Shown: positions 25,319-36,589 of the stretch, one piece after another | Layout: every line of letters begins with the position of its first letter | Numbering within the stretch: position 1 is the stretch's first letter | From: Lineus longissimus | Lineage: Eukaryota > Nemertea > Pilidiophora > Heteronemertea > Lineidae | DNA length: 64,000 bases | Assembly (NCBI RefSeq): GCF_910592395.1 | Contig: NC_088308.1 | Coordinates: 23,451,501 to 23,515,500, forward strand | Direction: 5' to 3' | Made by a program: the position numbers and the translations under genes | Notes under the pieces: model-generated | The model's input: only the letters and a program-made list of their open reading frames with translations | Told to the model about the DNA's origin: nothing | Databases searched by the model: none

Positions 25319-26392
25319 ATGGATGCTTTAGAAACAGAACATGATCACCCGATCCCTCAAAACTTAGGTCAAGAGGCGGGGACATTGCCAACGACATGCT
25401 CTGCTGCCATTGGTAGTGCTGAGATGTCTGGCAGTGTAACAGAAACAGGTGGTACATTTCCTGGAGAGGTGCCACCTTTGGTGATGGTGGACACACCACG
25501 AGATGATTCCTCACATAGTGAATTGTCGGATGTGCAGCCAAATTCACCTAGCGTCATTCACTTGGAACCTGGATTTTCTCTTGTTGCTAATTCTATTGTT
25601 GTTGTGAAATGTGACTTTGGTTCCATCAAGCCACAGACGTACACATACAACTTCACCATAGTGAACACAACGACAGAGCTAATTGAACTGAATTATCAGC
25701 CAATTATGCGCCCTCCGCCATTCCAGCAAGAACAGCAAACACCGGAGCCAATCATTCCACTTCCAGGAGTTATTCACTCTGCAGAATCTGTTAGTGGTCT
25801 TCGAATACCTATCCCTAGATTTGGGGGTGGTATGTCATCAAAACATGGAAAGGTGGTCAAGGAAGAACCTGTTGACTTCTCTATAACGATGAATGTATCC
25901 TCAGACACTGAGATGGATACCTTACACGATTTTGGAGGAGACATGGTAAGCCCATAGGAGTAGGAATTGTCGTTTTTTGCGCATGCTTAAAGTGTAACTT
26001 CCCTGAAGTGTCAGCTGCACAAATTGAAAAGAATATATATTACATCCCACTATGCTAGTCTTAAAATTTCATACATGTAGTATTTGATGAATTTTTACTG
26101 TGTGCCAGCCAGATGATCAGTGACACCCTAATTTTCTAGCCCCTCGGAGCTCCCTCCCCTTCCAACTCGGATGCATGTGTAGTCATGCAAATGTATTGTC
26201 TTATTGCACCTTATGTTTTGTTATCTGTACAACGTAAAGTAGTACGAATAAACATATATATATTGTCTTATGCTTTAAAGATGTCTACAGCTTGTCTTCA
26301 CTTCCACTTTCAGACCAGTGATTCCCTTGACTCACAGAGGCAGTGCTTGAATACATCTGATCGGACTTCAACTACAACTCTACAAGATCAAG
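25319..26392 (+). CDS. ZNF-B shared N-terminal exons (paralogue of the ZNF-A N-terminus)
   Basis: Exon 1 (coding 25319-25945; acceptor at 25299 within the 5' UTR) and exon 2 (26314-26392) give 235 codons plus one base. Exon 1 aligns with ZNF-A exon A. Both begin MDA and include SAEMSGS and a Ser/Asp-rich part. A block follows with LEPG, SLVA, VVVK, DFG, YNF, IVNTT and LNYQPIM, then VKEEPVDFSITMN. VKEE fits the sumoylation consensus. There is no BTB, KRAB, SCAN or ZAD signature. Exon 1 ends in phase 0 (GACATG|GTAAGC) and exon 2 in phase 1 (CAAG|GTAATA), the same phases as in ZNF-A. Exon 2 has no downstream partner of its own; it must splice to one of the terminal exons listed next. Function beyond being the partner of the zinc fingers is unknown. 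Confidence 0.85.
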
Positions 26393-27023
26393 GTAATAAT
26401 TTTCAAAATGACTTGGGAGGGCCCATATCATATCATTAATTCATTGATGGTGTAAAACTACAAACTATCTCACAGTTAGTCATGCTTCACTCATTTGCAG
26501 TTTGGTAATTCCAAACAGCATTTAGATGTCTTACTCTTAGTTGCGCCACTTCCAGTTTAAATATTTGGGATCAAATCTCTGATAAAGGATGCACTCTTTT
26601 TAGTAATTGGCTAATGAATGCTAGCTCAAATCGCCATGCTTTAGGCTTGATAATAATAAAAATTCAAATGGAATAAAGTTAAAATGTGCATGTTCATGTA
26701 CCTACAATTGTTTTTGTAAGTTCTTTTTTAAAGTGTACAAAAATTGAATACCAATCTATGCTGCACAGATTGCCAAGATCTTCCAAAACTTCTAATGATT
26801 TCTGGTGGGTTGTTATGCCTTATACACTGACATCAAATCATGGACTTACATATGTAGCAAACTAGTGATATTTGTCTTTGATGGAAATAAAATCTCATTC
26901 TGTTAAAACTCCAAACAGTGTTGATCTTTTAGGAGAGAAAATTCTAATCATAAACGTCCCACAGCTATTGGAATTTGGATTCTCACTCAGTCTCCTGTTT
27001 AGTGGTGTCTACTTCAATTGCAG

Positions 27024-28006
27024 CGGTCGGTGTACCTCCAGAAGCACATTCCAGAAAGCGTTCAGCTGCACAACTACCATCAGCTCGCATATCTTCAGCA
27101 GCAGGAACTGTCCACAAAAGTGTCAAAGGTACAACCGACCGCCGTTTAAAAAAGAAATCGAAGGATAAGCAAGCTGACCTCTCAACCGCTGGTACTCCGG
27201 GCACCAAAATTGTTAAAGATCTAAAAAATATCTGTGGTATCTGTGGGAAAGAATTTGCCAGATTTCAAGGACTGAAGTGCCATTTAGTTACACATTCTGA
27301 AGAGAGACATTATAAATGTCCCCACTGTGAAAAACGATTTAAAACAGGCGGAGTTTTGAAGAATCACATCCGCATTCACACTAAAGAAAGGCCTTATGTG
27401 TGTGAAATTTGTGGAAAATCATACACGCGCACAACTTCGTATAGATATCATCAACTAAGCCATACAGGAGAACGCCCACACAAATGCACTTTCTGTGACA
27501 AGACATACAAGGTTTTGGTTGCTTTGAATGATCATATAAATAGTATTCATACCAAGGAGAAGGAGTATATTTGTGAGATCTGTGGAGCTGTATTTCTCAA
27601 TATACCCAGTCTGAACAGTCACAGGCATACCCATGAACCAAAATCAACAGAGAAGCCATTTCAGTGTGAATATTGCGTTAAGATGTTTAGAAGGAAGGAG
27701 CTTCTGGTTGTCCACACCCGTATTCACACTGGGGAAAAACCATTCAAATGTAGACATTGTGAAAAATTCTTCACTACTTGCAGTCTGCGTGTTGTGCACG
27801 AACGATGCCACACAGGGGAAAAACCGTTCCAGTGTTCTCATTGTGGAAAAGCTTTCAGGCAGCGTGGGGCATGGAAGGAGCACCTTAACATCCATACTGG
27901 AGAAAGGCCATTTAAATGTACATTGTGTGAAAAATCATTTGCTGCAAAAGCAACTCTTCGCAATCATCAGAAAATGCACGGAAGATTTCCAGGAGGGAAT
28001 AACTGA
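27024..28006 (+). CDS. ZNF-B alternative terminal exon b1 (9 C2H2 fingers)
   Basis: The acceptor TTCAATTGCAG ends at 27023. The exon starts in phase 1 (CG GTC GGT) and stays open to a TGA at 28006. Joined to exons 1-2 it gives a 562-codon protein. Fingers 1-9 run from CGICGKEFARFQGLKCH to CEKSFAAKATLRNHQKMH with mostly T-G-E-[RK]-P linkers. No start codon upstream of the fingers has a promoter-like context, which supports use as a terminal exon rather than a separate gene. I found no AATAAA in the 900 bases after the stop. Confidence 0.85.
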
Positions 28007-28142
28007 GAAACAGGTGTCTCAATGCAGTCTTTCGTGGCGTTTCTAAAAAGTAGTTCTGCAAACAGGAGGAAAATTGACAGTCGTTTTTGATAGTGTGGAA
28101 TTCAATTTCTGTGTTTCTAAGTGCTGTTTACTTCAATTGCAG

Positions 28143-28640
28143 TGATCGATTCCCCTCAAGAAACACTGTCCTTTGATTTGACAAGTTCGGCTGTCCCACA
28201 GTTAACATGTAGTCTTCAATCGTCTACTGATTCAGGTACAGTCAGAGAAGGTATGAATGTTGCCCATGTACGAAAAAAGAGGCTGTCTAAAAAATGTGAC
28301 CCAGCAATCTCCACTGCTCCTAGTACTGATGCTGCAGAAGATATGAGTTGTAACATTTGTGGGAAAGCTCACGTATTGCACATGAACGACTTCCTACTGG
28401 TGAAAAACCGAGGGCAGAGGGCATGGCTGGATCACATTATCCACACATGAGACCGACCTCATAAGAGCACATCATGTGACAAATCATCTGCTACAACTCT
28501 TCGCAATCATCAGAGAGTTTACAGTAGGGAAGCGGAGGATACTCAGTCACACACTCAACTTGAAATGTCTATGTCAGCTGTACCAACTGAGGCAGAGGAC
28601 ACGAATGCCTGATATGAAAGCTATTATTGGTTATCAAGTT
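28143..28640 (+). pseudogene. Decayed ZNF-B terminal exon b2
   Basis: The acceptor TTCAATTGCAG (ending 28142) and the phase-1 start (TG ATC GAT) are intact, and the linker closely resembles b3 (SPQETLSFD against LPQATLPFD). After the first CNICGK the frame jumps to RAWLDHIIHT, which in b3 lies near finger 8, so the fingers in between are deleted. An in-frame TGA at 28448-28450 replaces the linker Gly codon. Recognisable finger-9 and tail sequence (TLRNHQRV, SMSAVPTEAED) continues past the stop in broken frame to about 28610. Confidence 0.85.
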
Positions 28641-29013
28641 ATTCCTTTTTGTTTGCTGTTAAACTTACATGTAAAGGCCTCACGGCTTGAATGATTTTGA
28701 TCAGCAAAATGGGTTTTTTCAAAGTAATCAACAGAGTGTAATAATGCATTGTGAATTTTTAATGGAAAGTGTATTACGCAGTAAATTCTTTCTTGTCGTA
28801 AAATTGTCAATTTTTAATGTATTTTAAAAGAAGTCTGAAGCCCAAGAAGTGTAGATTTAAAAAAAAAATCTCTCCATTTTCTAGTCGCTGTTAGTGTTAC
28901 TTGTTGTCCTGGGTCACATATACATGTATGTGTAAGCAATCCCATTGTAACATATTGAAATGGGATAGAATTTGATTTCTGAGTCACTAAAGTGCTGTTT
29001 CCTTCAATTGCAG

Positions 29014-30065
29014 TGGTCGATTTACCTCAAGCAACACTGCCCTTTGATATGACGAGTTTGCCTGTCCCACAGATTAGTCTTCCATCGTCTACTGATACAG
29101 GAATGATAAGTGAAGGTACTACCATCCCACGTGTACGAAGGAAGCTGTCCTTGAAAAAACATGATTCTTCGCCCTCTGCTACTCCTGCGTGTGGCGCCGA
29201 CCCTGGGGAAGATCTGAAATGTAACATTTGTGGGAAAGGTTTCGGACAAAAGCAGAGTTTATTGCAAAGGCATTTGTTGTCGCATTCTGAGGGGAGAAGA
29301 TATATTTGTCAATACTGTGAGAAAGATTGTAAAACTAGAAAGGCTTTGACCAGTCACATCCGCATTCATACTGACGTAAATCGTTTCGTTTGTAATATCT
29401 GTGGACGAGCATTCGTCCACAAAAATGGATATAAATATCATCTAATGAGTCACACTGGCGAGAAACCATGTAAATGTACATACTGTGATAAGTCGTTTAG
29501 ATCGGCGTCTCGACTCAATGACCATATAAATAGTATTCATACTCAAGAGAGGATATATCTGTGTGACATCTGCGGAGTGGGATTTCGAACAAAACGCCGG
29601 CTTACTTGTCACAGGAAAACACACGAACCCAAATCAAGGGATAAAGGATTTTCATGTGAATATTGTGATATGTTCTTCAGAACAGGGGTTTTACTGAAAA
29701 TACATACTCGTACTCACACTGGGGAAAAACCAATAAAATGTAGACATTGCGAAGAGATGTTCTCGAGGCACAGCTCGCGTATTGTGCATGAACGTATTCA
29801 TACCGGTGAAAAACCCTATAAATGCGACAATGAAACCTGTGGGAAAACGTTCAGGCAGCGGAGGGCATGGCTGGATCACATCATTATCCACACAGGAGAA
29901 CGACCACATAAGTGCACATCGTGTGACAAATCGTTTGCTACAAAATCAACTCTTCGAAATCATCGAAGAGTACATAATAAGGAAGCAGAAGACACTCAGT
30001 CACTCGCTCAACGTGACATTTCTATGTCAGCTGTACCAACTGAGGCAGAGAACAAAAATGTCTGA
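29014..30065 (+). CDS. ZNF-B alternative terminal exon b3 (9 C2H2 fingers)
   Basis: The acceptor CTTCAATTGCAG ends at 29013. The exon opens in phase 1 (TG GTC GAT) and ends with TGA at 30065, giving 585 codons when joined to exons 1-2. The fingers run from CNICGKGFGQ to CDKSFATKSTLRNHRRVH. Finger 1 has one extra residue between Cys and His, finger 2 reads CEKDCK where F is usual, and finger 8 has an enlarged Cys pair spacing (CDNETC). The tail ends SMSAVPTEAENKNV. An ATTAAA occurs near 30506, about 440 bases after the stop. Confidence 0.85.
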
Positions 30066-31159
30066 AAAGATAACCAAATGTATCTTCTAACGAGGTATAT
30101 ATTTTTGTTTTCTGTTAAGAGGTTATACAGAGGAAAGTAGAACACTAGAGTATTTTAATTCACATGACCCAGTACAGCAAAATGAGTTTTTTTGCAAAAT
30201 GTTTTTACTGGGCAAGAGCATTTGAAATTTTAATGCAGTGGAAAGGGCATTTTGACGTACCAATTCGTTACTGTCAAATTGTATATTATTCGAGCTACTT
30301 TTAAAATAAGACCTTCTCATCATTCTGAAGACCAAGAATTTTTGGAATATTTTACATTGAGTAGAAAATCAATCACTGGTTTTGTATTGAATTGAATCAT
30401 TTGTGTGACTACCAATTTTGGAACTGTAAACCCCATTTTGCTTGCCCTAAATCAAGAGATTAGTCAAGAATTCTGAGTCAAAATGTCAATGACCATGTAT
30501 GTATTATTAAACCATCTACATTGTATGTAGTGTGATGATCACATTCAAACGTTTTTAGACACCTACATGTGAGTAGTGTTCCAGCTAGAAATATTGAAAT
30601 GGCAGAACAGAAGATGGCACATTGGCCAGTGAGGACAAAAGGTTGGGCAATATTAAAAAGAGAAATTTAAAAAGGGCACGGTGCTGCACCCTGCTAAATC
30701 TCTTTAGCTGAAACACGACTACATGTAAGTTGTGGTGTATCTTGGTTATGCTGTAAATATTGGTAGTTTATAGTGTTATTTTGTGAATTTTGAATGACTG
30801 AACAGCTGTTTACGAAGATGTGAAAAAAAGATGTATCACAATCCAATAGCAACAGTGTATCTAAAGCCCCATAAAAAGACTGTTGGTAACTTAGTGAAAA
30901 AGACCCAGCTGCATCGCCTCTGGCATAAAATTGTTTTTTATTTGCTTATTTCCGAATTCAGTCGTCAAATTCGTTTCTATTAGAATCGTTTCGATATTTT
31001 TTGTATTATATGTACATGTATCATATTATAACAGATTTACTTGATGATGTTTTACTGGTTGTAAAAGAAAAAGGGACCCTACCTGTTGTTAGATGATTAT
31101 ACCGCACCCCTGAACTAAAATGGTTCCACAACATACATGTTTCATGAAGAACTGATACA

Positions 31160-31745
31160 GGTGGACTCTCTCCTCAAGCAGCACATATTTTCTTGTGTCT
31201 TTCTCCAACTAAAAGGTCACGGTCTCCTCATCCTGACAATATCAGGCCATTTCACTCGATACATACTTACTCGGAAACATGCATAAGGAGAAGTCATGTT
31301 GTAGACCCTGTTTGCAAGAGGATGCGGTCTCCTATGCAATTGTCTCTAGTCTATCGATCTAGATGCTGGATACACCAGAGTGCCTGATAAAGGCTTAGAC
31401 CTGAAAAGTCTCTGAGACAGATTTGGCCACTGACAGTCAAACTCAAGTGGAAGCAACCCCAAAACAGGAGAAAGTCAATTCAAGTGTAAATACCCAGATT
31501 GGGGCAAAGCTTTCAAACAGTGGTTAGGGTTGGATTCTAATGTCCACTCTGTGCATATTGGGAAAAGGGAACATTTGTGTGAAAATGTGGACTTGTGAGT
31601 GCATCAGCCAAAGACAGATGAAAGGCCTTTTCAGTGCAAATCCTGCCTAAAGGCATTCGGGACCAGACATTTACCAGAGCCTTGGCTCTCATACAGCAGA
31701 AGAATGTAGGAGAGCACTTTGAAATGAAGTGCCACACCAGATAAA
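31160..31745 (+). pseudogene. Decayed ZNF-B terminal exon between b3 and b4
   Basis: From about 31465 the plus strand reads a broken copy of fingers 3-5 of b4: KCKYPDWGKAFKQWLGLDS, VHIGKREHLCE, then a stop where CGMGF should be. HQPKTDERPFQCKSCLKAF follows in another frame. DCDK has become DWGK, removing a zinc ligand. Upstream (31190-31390) is linker-like sequence rich in Ser/Pro/Arg (TKRSRSPHPD). No usable acceptor plus open frame remains. Confidence 0.75.
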
Positions 31746-31827
31746 ATATCCAAGGGAAAGACACGAGGAAAAATCTTATTTGTATGAAAAACTGATACCT
31801 TATGTGTGCATCATTTTATCGTTGCAG

Positions 31828-32720
31828 TTGAAGCCATTTGGAAAGATTTAATAAAGACTCCACAACAAAGTTTGAACTCTGGCGCTCTTCGCATGATGTC
31901 TGGGAAACGAAGTCATGCTTCCAGTCACAAGAGGATGAATAAAGGACCAACTGGCAGATTAGTGTCGGGAGAGTGTTTGTCAACAGACTGTAAGACTCTT
32001 CCCTCAGATGTCAATCAGTTCAAATGTGAAACATGTGAAAAATACTTCAAAACCAAAACGACCTTAGCGAGGCATCAGATTACTCATACAGATGAAAAGC
32101 CCTTTGTTTGTAAAGTCTGTTCAAAAGCATTTGCTCATCAAAAAACACTTAAGTCTCATGAACTTATCCACACTGGAGAAAAGCCATACGAGTGTAAATA
32201 CCCTGATTGTGATAAGGCGTACAGACAGTGGTTGGGACTAGAGTATCACGTCCGTTCTGTTCATATTGGGAAAAGGGAACATTTGTGTGAAAAATGTGGC
32301 ATGGGATTTCTGACCAGATCTTGTCTATCTACACATGAAACGCGTATGCATCAGCCAAAGACGGATGAAAGGCAATATCAGTGTGAATATTGTGTGAGGG
32401 CCTTCAAGACCAGGGATACGCTGACTCTGCATATTCGCACTCATACTGGGGAGAAACCTTACAAATGTCGTCATTGTGAAAGATGCTTTAGATCCTGGGG
32501 TCAACGTTCCACACACGAAGGGAGTCACACGGGAGAGAAGCCACATAAATGTGTCTATTGTGGGAGAGCTTTTAGACAACTTCCATCACTCAAACAACAT
32601 TTGAATATCCATACTGGACAAAGACCCCATAAGTGTAAATTATGTGAAAAATCATTCGCTGCACAACAGACACTTTTTAATCATCAGAAAATGCATAAAA
32701 GAGAAGCACTTAAAACATAG
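31828..32720 (+). CDS. ZNF-B alternative terminal exon b4 (8 C2H2 fingers)
   Basis: The acceptor TATCGTTGCAG ends at 31827. Phase 1 (TT GAA GCC) leads to an open frame ending TAG at 32720, giving 532 codons with exons 1-2. Finger 3 is the long form with CKYPDCDKAYRQWLGLEYH, shared with b5 and b6 but not b1/b3, so two terminal-exon subfamilies exist. The linker HIGKRE replaces TGEKP after that finger, and QPKTDER follows the fourth finger. The last finger, CEKSFAAQQTLFNHQKMH, is near-identical in all copies. Confidence 0.85.
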
Positions 32721-33227
32721 TGTTTGGGCTTCGCTATTGCCGCTGCTGCTGGTTCAAAAGACAGAATTGGAAAGCAAATCACTCAACACAAAATAATATC
32801 CCAGACAGATTTGATAAATTTCCTTTGTTGTGTAAATGGTGGAAAACAACTTAACAAAGAATATCATTGTCAAAAACGCTTCTCACATTATCGTTGGTAT
32901 ATCATTTTAAGTGGTGTCCACTCATACTTGTAAAAATTATTCAGGGTGTATCTTCTTTCAGTGATCTTCATGAGTTGGTATCAAAATATTAGTAGTGGTT
33001 CCAAATTTGTGCGAAAGGGAGCAGTGTGAGAAAAAAACATGAACTAGTATGATCACTCTGTTTGTCTTAGATGTCTTCCTCCAACAAATATTTACCTGCT
33101 CTGGTCAGTTTCAAAGGTCCTCTGCCATGTGCTGATATCGAGCAAACTCCTACAAGGGTGGGAACATATCAGGGTGTCTTTGTGGCTGTCAGTCAGTTAA
33201 GCCTATCTTTTCCTTTTGTCATTCCAG

Positions 33228-34255
33228 TTTTCAACTTGATGCAAGAACACCAATCGATTTCTCATGAAAGTTTAAGCTTTCGATCTGCTCTTTTGGCTTC
33301 TAAAAATTCATCTGGGAGTAGAGATGTTGGAGATGAAACCAAAGAGAAGGTAGATGAGGAATCGGAAAGTCCTTGTTCAGCCAATATTTCCAGCAACCTT
33401 GTAAAAGAAAATTCACCTAAATCATGTGACCTCGTTGGGGAAAAATTAGAAAAAGTGTCAGATTTGCAAGATAATGTCTTCCTTGCTCACCAAACACAGA
33501 AAAACTTCAAGTGCCAATACTGTGGCAAATACTTCACAACAAAAGCAGTTTTAAAACGGCACACTCGTATACACACAAATGAAAGACCATATATTTGCAA
33601 AGTGTGTTCAAAAGCATTCACTGACCCAAGCACCATGAAAAAGCATGAACGTGGTCACACGGGAGAAAGACCGTTCAAATGTAAATATCCAGATTGTGAT
33701 CGGGCATTCAAGCAGTGGTATGGACTCGATTCACATGTCAGATCAATACATATTGGAAAAAGGGAGCACTTGTGTGAAAAATGTGGTGTGGGGTTTATGA
33801 CCAAGTCCACGCTACGTTTTCATGAGCAGACACATCAACCGAAGACTGATGAAAGACGCTATCGATGCGAAATTTGTGAGAAGGCATTCAGGACCAGTTC
33901 ATCACTTTCTGTCCACATTCGTATTCATACTGGTGAAAAACCACACAAATGTCGATATTGCCCTGAACGGTTCCCAACTTCTGGTCGTCGTATTGTTCAT
34001 GAGCGGATTCATACTGGTGAGAAACCATTTAGATGTGATCAGTGTGGGAAAGCTTTCCGCCAACAGGGACCCCTAATGGTGCATTTGAATATCCACACTG
34101 GAGAAAAGCCTTATAAGTGTAAATTATGTGAGAAGTCCTTTGCTGCACGATCGACACTCCGTAATCATCAGAAAATGCATAGTAGATTGGCAGAGGATGA
34201 TGACCCGGGCACCCCATTTAAAGCTCTTCAGGGATCAACTTCTGAAGAGATCTAA
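33228..34255 (+). CDS. ZNF-B alternative terminal exon b5 (8 C2H2 fingers, TPFKAL tail)
   Basis: The acceptor CATTCCAG ends at 33227 with phase 1 (TT TTC AAC). The frame ends with TAA at 34255 and gives 577 codons with exons 1-2. A Ser/Glu/Lys-rich linker of about 85 residues precedes the fingers. The finger order matches b4 (long third finger with CKYPDCDRAFKQWYGLDSH). The C-terminus DDPGTPFKALQGSTSEEI carries one copy of the motif repeated four times in the ZNF-A tail. The open frame extends upstream of the acceptor to 33071, but that part shows no resemblance to the other exons. Confidence 0.85.
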
Positions 34256-34494
34256 TTGAGCTTTCTGTGAACCAAGTAATTTTGGCAAGGATGATATTTA
34301 GTGTACTGGGAGTTAAAAAGTTGCCAATTTTTAGCTTCGTGAACATTTTATGGTTTACAGTAACAGCTGAGTGTACTCGGTTGAGTTTACGTTATTATTC
34401 CGTACTTTAATATTATAATGTTTAATGATATTATGAAAATAGATATATTTGTTGCTGCATGTACTTTATGTCTTGCATGGAAGGTAGGATATTA

Positions 34495-34500
34495 AATAAA
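34495..34500 (+). terminator. Polyadenylation signal AATAAA after terminal exon b5
   Basis: AATAAA lies about 240 bases after the b5 stop; a second one lies at 35051-35056. Confidence 0.55.
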
Positions 34501-34955
34501 GGTCTTCCATTCCGTTGGGGTACAGACTGGGGCCGGTGAAGGCTTGGTGTCTTGGATTGTTTATAAATAATTGTATTGGAAACCTTAATGTTGGGAGCAC
34601 CTTGAGTTGAATTTGGCAACTGTGTGGTGTAGCTTTTGTATTCTTATTGTAACCGACGATGACTGAATGATATTTTGTGCGGTTGCACTTCTAATTCACT
34701 GCATTCTTTTGTTTGGTGTGACAATAATTATGAAAAAATTCATCTAGGAAATGCTGTATTTTGAACCTTGTATTTGTATGTGACGGGCTGTTCGGACCAT
34801 TTGTTAAAAAAGATTAAGTTTTTAGCAGAAAACAGACAGAAACAAAAGAGAGGCAGTCCCGGGATTATTCAAAAGTGTACATAACTTCTGATAATTCATT
34901 CTGAAATGTTATAAAGGTTTTCATTTGTATACATGTATACACTGTATCATCATGT

Positions 34956-35018
34956 AATCATGTAGTGCTGTTATATAATCATGTAGTGCAATTATATAAT
35001 CAGGTAGTGCTATCCTAT
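34956..35018. repeat. Three 21-base tandem units
   Basis: Units beginning AATCATGTAGTGC at 34956, 34977 and 34998 differ at a few positions. They lie between terminal exons b5 and b6. Confidence 0.7.
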
Positions 35019-35556
35019 CTCTAGATCATGTAGATGCTGTAACCAAATAGAATAAAGGTCTTGATTTCTTTGATAACAGCATGTTATTTTAGTTTTTTTC
35101 CCTTCACTTTTATTGCATTTGCAATGTCTATGACAATGTACCATATATGGCATGTTCTTTGGGCTATCAGAAAATTCCATTGTGGAGTCATGGACTAATG
35201 AGCGTGATTAGTGATTACTTATGAACATTCTGATGATAATGCTGAGAGAATAGAGAGCGAATGTGGTTGTTTAATGCCTACTCTACCCCCCCCCCCCCCA
35301 AGCTTTAACCTCAATCAAACATGATGGGTGGATCTACTCCTTGCCTATGTAAAACAAATGCACCAAAACCTGCTAAATGGTGTCAACACAGTTTGTCTGA
35401 AAGGAACTGTTGGAGAACCAATTTTAGGTGCATATTGTCTCTGTGCAGAAAGTAGGTTGTGACCATATACCTGGTCACTCGGGACCACAGTTCCTAGTAG
35501 TTGGACAGTATTAAGTTGTGACATAACGAGAATATATGATTCCTTTTCCATTGCAG

Positions 35557-36494
35557 TTGACTATTCAATTCAAGAAAACTTCCAACTCCTTGGAAGACAA
35601 AGTTCATCAGCAGAATGTAGATGTCTTGGATCTACTCATTTGACTACAGGCAAGGGGATAGTTAGTGAACCCATGCCAAAAGATCACGGTGATAAAGACC
35701 AGTTGCATGTATATCAAGGATCAAGTTACTCAACCCCTGGTAAATCTGGTGTACACACCACTCTTCCATTAGAGGGACCTTTGAAATGTGAATACTGTGA
35801 AAAATCCTTTAAAAAGAATTCAAATTTACAGCGGCATTTGCGTATTCATAGAAATGAAAGACCACATATTTGTGGTGTCTGTTCGAAAGCCTTCACTGAA
35901 ACACATGCCTTGAAAGTTCATGAACGCACTCATACAGGAGATAGACGATACAAGTGTCCGTACCCAGACTGTGACAAGGCTTACCTACAGTGGTTAGGGC
36001 TAGATCATCATGTCAATAGTGTTCATACCGGCAAGAGGGACCATCTATGTGATATCTGTGGAGCTGTGTTTCTGTCTAGGACAGGTCTCAATGCTCATAA
36101 AAACATCCATAAGCCGAAAACTGATGCAAGACCGTTTTCATGTCAATATTGTGATAAGACCTACAAGACAAGGCCCACACTTGTTTTACATACCAGTACC
36201 CACACCGGCAACAAACCACACAAATGTTCATTCCCTCCCTGTGAAAAGACATTCATAACTTTGAGTCGGCGTAAACAACATGAAACGATCCATACTGGTG
36301 AGAAACGATTTCGATGTGATCATTGTGGGAAAACATTCCGTCGACGAGGGCCTTGTGTTGAACATATGAATACCCATACTGGGGAAAGACCTTACAAATG
36401 CAGATACTGTCATAAGACTTTTGCTGCAAAAGCCACTGTTTATAATCATGAGAAAATGCATAATCGAGCTGCGGGTAAACAAGAGAAAACTTGA
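35557..36494 (+). CDS. ZNF-B alternative terminal exon b6 (8 C2H2 fingers), last of the array
   Basis: The acceptor TCCATTGCAG ends at 35556. Phase 1 (TT GAC TAT) continues open through a 27-codon linker into the fingers and ends with TGA at 36494, giving 547 codons with exons 1-2. Finger 3 is the long CPYPDCDKAYLQWLGLDHH form. Finger 6 has a widened Cys pair (CSFPPC). The last finger reads CHKTFAAKATVYNHEKMH. This exon has the clearest 3' end of the array (AATAAA 86 bases after the stop). Confidence 0.85.
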
Positions 36495-36579
36495 AAGACT
36501 ACTGCTGTTAAAATGTTTATTACAAGCACATGTTAAATATTCAGGTGTCTGTGATGTATTCTAATAGATCAAACTATTT

Positions 36580-36585
36580 AATAAA
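36580..36585 (+). terminator. Polyadenylation signal AATAAA after terminal exon b6
   Basis: AATAAA lies 86 bases after the b6 stop, the expected end of the longest ZNF-B transcript. Confidence 0.65.
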
Positions 36586-36589
36586 GTTA

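Noticed and set aside
33071-33227. Upstream part of the long frame of ZNF-B exon b5 as an independent start
   Set aside because: It precedes a good phase-1 acceptor and has no counterpart in the other terminal exons.
21274-36494. CRISPR-like interpretation of the regularly spaced finger repeats
   Set aside because: The 84-base periodicity is coding for C2H2 fingers in an intron-rich animal genome.
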